Virus record (IMG/VR): IMGVR_UViG_3300044846_002246
Coordinates: 1 to 36,959 of that record
Origin: a virus
Strand: one strand, 5' to 3'
DNA length: 36,959 nt
The notes below the pieces were generated by a model. It had not been told where the DNA came from. It did no database searches and saw only the letters and a list, made by a program, of their open reading frames with translations. The position numbers were made by a program, and so were the translations under genes. This document shows, piece by piece, positions 36,161-36,959 of the stretch. Numbering within the stretch: position 1 is the stretch's first letter; each line of letters begins with the position of its first letter.

Positions 36161-36959
36161 TTAGAAAGAGGGAGGCTGCTGGCCCTGCTGCATCATCTGG
36201 TCAGAGACCGGGGTGACCCCGATTCGGCCGATGGACTTGTTCTGCTGCTGCTGAACGCTCATCTGGAGGTTCTTCACATAGTTCTGGAATAGCATCTGGA
36301 ACTGCTGGTCAGCCTGAGCCGCCTGCTGCGCCTTCTGGTTCTTCTGGAGGATGTCCTGCACAAACTGCAATTTGGACTTAGCGGCAGGATCGTTCTCGAC
36401 ATACTGCGGCTCCATCCCCGCCATCATTTTGGCAATATCAGTCTGGACATCAGCGTACATACGCTGCGAGGCGCTGGCTTGGTCTAGGACGATATCCTTG
36501 GCGGCCTCAGGGCTGATAGCCTCGACAAAGCGAGCCGTCAACTTATTGCGGTCAATAACGCCACCAGCGTCCATCGGAATAACAAAGGTGGAGATTGCCT
36601 TTAGTTTCTCAAGGACATAGTCAGTGTCGAGTTCGCGCACATTGTACGAGACATTAAAGTCGTACATAGCGGATAGTTCCTGAGGCTGTAGGACAATGGG
36701 CATACCGACCACACGCTCGATTTCAGAGCCATCCATATACTGGAGGGTCAGTGACATCACTTGCTTGTAGATGCGGCTCCACGCCGACAGCCAGTTATTA
36801 ACGAGGAACTGCTGAGTTGTCTGGGTCTTTACCGGAGGAATATTGTTGTGGTAGAGACCAAAATAGGCCGCATTAGTCTGTTCAACACGGTCGATAAGGT
36901 TGAACGCCAAAGCCGGATTGCCGGAAGGAGGACTCAGGAATGTGTAGTCGTCCGGGGTA
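36161..36959 (-). CDS. portal protein, C-terminal part (cut by the window edge)
   Basis: The frame is open through the right edge, so only about 266 C-terminal residues are present. The visible part is mostly helical (SDMYK-free; WSRIYKQVMSLTLQYMDGSEIERVVG, VLEKLKAISTFVIPMDAGGVIDRNKLTARFVEAISPEAAKDIV) and ends in a Gln-rich tail (QQQQNKSIGRIGVTP...). The pattern of a long helical wing and Gln-rich end, its place ahead of scaffold and capsid genes and its late-operon orientation support a portal. The portal is the dodecameric ring through which DNA enters and leaves. The large terminase is expected further right. Confidence 0.72.
   Translation of the reverse strand, partial: TPDDYTFLSPPSGNPALAFNLIDRVEQTNAAYFGLYHNNIPPVKTQTTQQFLVNNWLSAWSRIYKQVMSLTLQYMDGSEIERVVGMPIVLQPQELSAMYDFNVSYNVRELDTDYVLEKLKAISTFVIPMDAGGVIDRNKLTARFVEAISPEAAKDIVLDQASASQRMYADVQTDIAKMMAGMEPQYVENDPAAKSKLQFVQDILQKNQKAQQAAQADQQFQMLFQNYVKNLQMSVQQQQNKSIGRIGVTPVSDQMMQQGQQPPSF

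Noticed and set aside
1-36959. tRNA genes, integrase, attachment sites, insertion sequences
   Set aside because: No cloverleaf, tyrosine or serine recombinase motif, DDE transposase or terminal inverted repeats were recognised by eye; absence is stated with the limits of manual reading.
1-36959. Possible absence of CTGCAG as a further avoided site
   Set aside because: I noticed no CTGCAG, but only about nine would be expected in this length and I did not check every line for it, so it is not claimed.

Overview
This window is about 37 kb of a tailed double-stranded DNA bacteriophage, best read as a short-tailed (podovirus-like) phage of a Gram-negative host. The virion genes include a portal C-terminus, a scaffolding-like protein, an SU10-type (DUF5309) major capsid protein, an SU10-type head-tail adaptor, a beta-propeller-like tail nozzle, fibre-like proteins and a set of internal (ejection) proteins ending in a 2501-residue giant. 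There is no tape-measure, sheath or baseplate gene. A lipoprotein with C-terminal membrane helices (unimolecular-spanin-like) argues for an outer membrane in the host. I see no integrase, att site, repressor/Cro pair, tRNA, DNA polymerase or RNA polymerase. The large terminase and the N-terminal half of the portal must lie outside the window. I cannot name the host.

The layout has three blocks. (1) 1-7685, minus strand: a GC-rich block of small, mostly unrecognised genes joined by ATGA overlaps. It includes a Cys-rich DUF7227-type protein, a compact cytosine-C5 DNA methyltransferase and an HTH protein that may be a small terminase. Three strong GC-hairpin terminators and several TTGAC promoter elements divide it into units. 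(2) 7728-15278, plus strand: a replication/recombination operon with a RusA resolvase, a RecE-like PD-(D/E)XK exonuclease, an O-like replication initiator, a DnaC-like helicase loader, a SWIM zinc-finger protein, a secreted lysozyme-like enzyme, a Rad52-like annealing protein with an SSB-like C-terminal tip, HTH regulators and a metallophosphoesterase. (3) 15400-36959, minus strand: lysis genes (two holin-like proteins and the spanin-like lipoprotein) at the distal end, then the virion genes reading leftward from the portal. A PP-loop (PAPS-reductase-like) enzyme and a GNAT-like protein sit between the internal virion genes.

Likely workings: the initiator carries three tandem 22-bp iterons inside its own gene, followed by an AT-rich stretch, as in lambda O. 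The initiator and DnaC-like loader would recruit host replication there. RecE-like exonuclease, Rad52-like annealase and RusA would process concatemers. The late operon builds the particle and its distal end lyses the cell.

The most striking signal is genome-wide. On reading every line I found no CATG and no AGCT, and only two ACGT, where about 144 of each would be expected at even composition. Codon choice bends around these words, which suggests strong restriction pressure. Other unusual signals are TTGAC boxes placed 28-36 nt before start codons (leaderless-type promoters), a CCAACCCACCAAAA-type leader in place of Shine-Dalgarno sequences, and several genes of 21-54 codons fitted exactly between larger ones.
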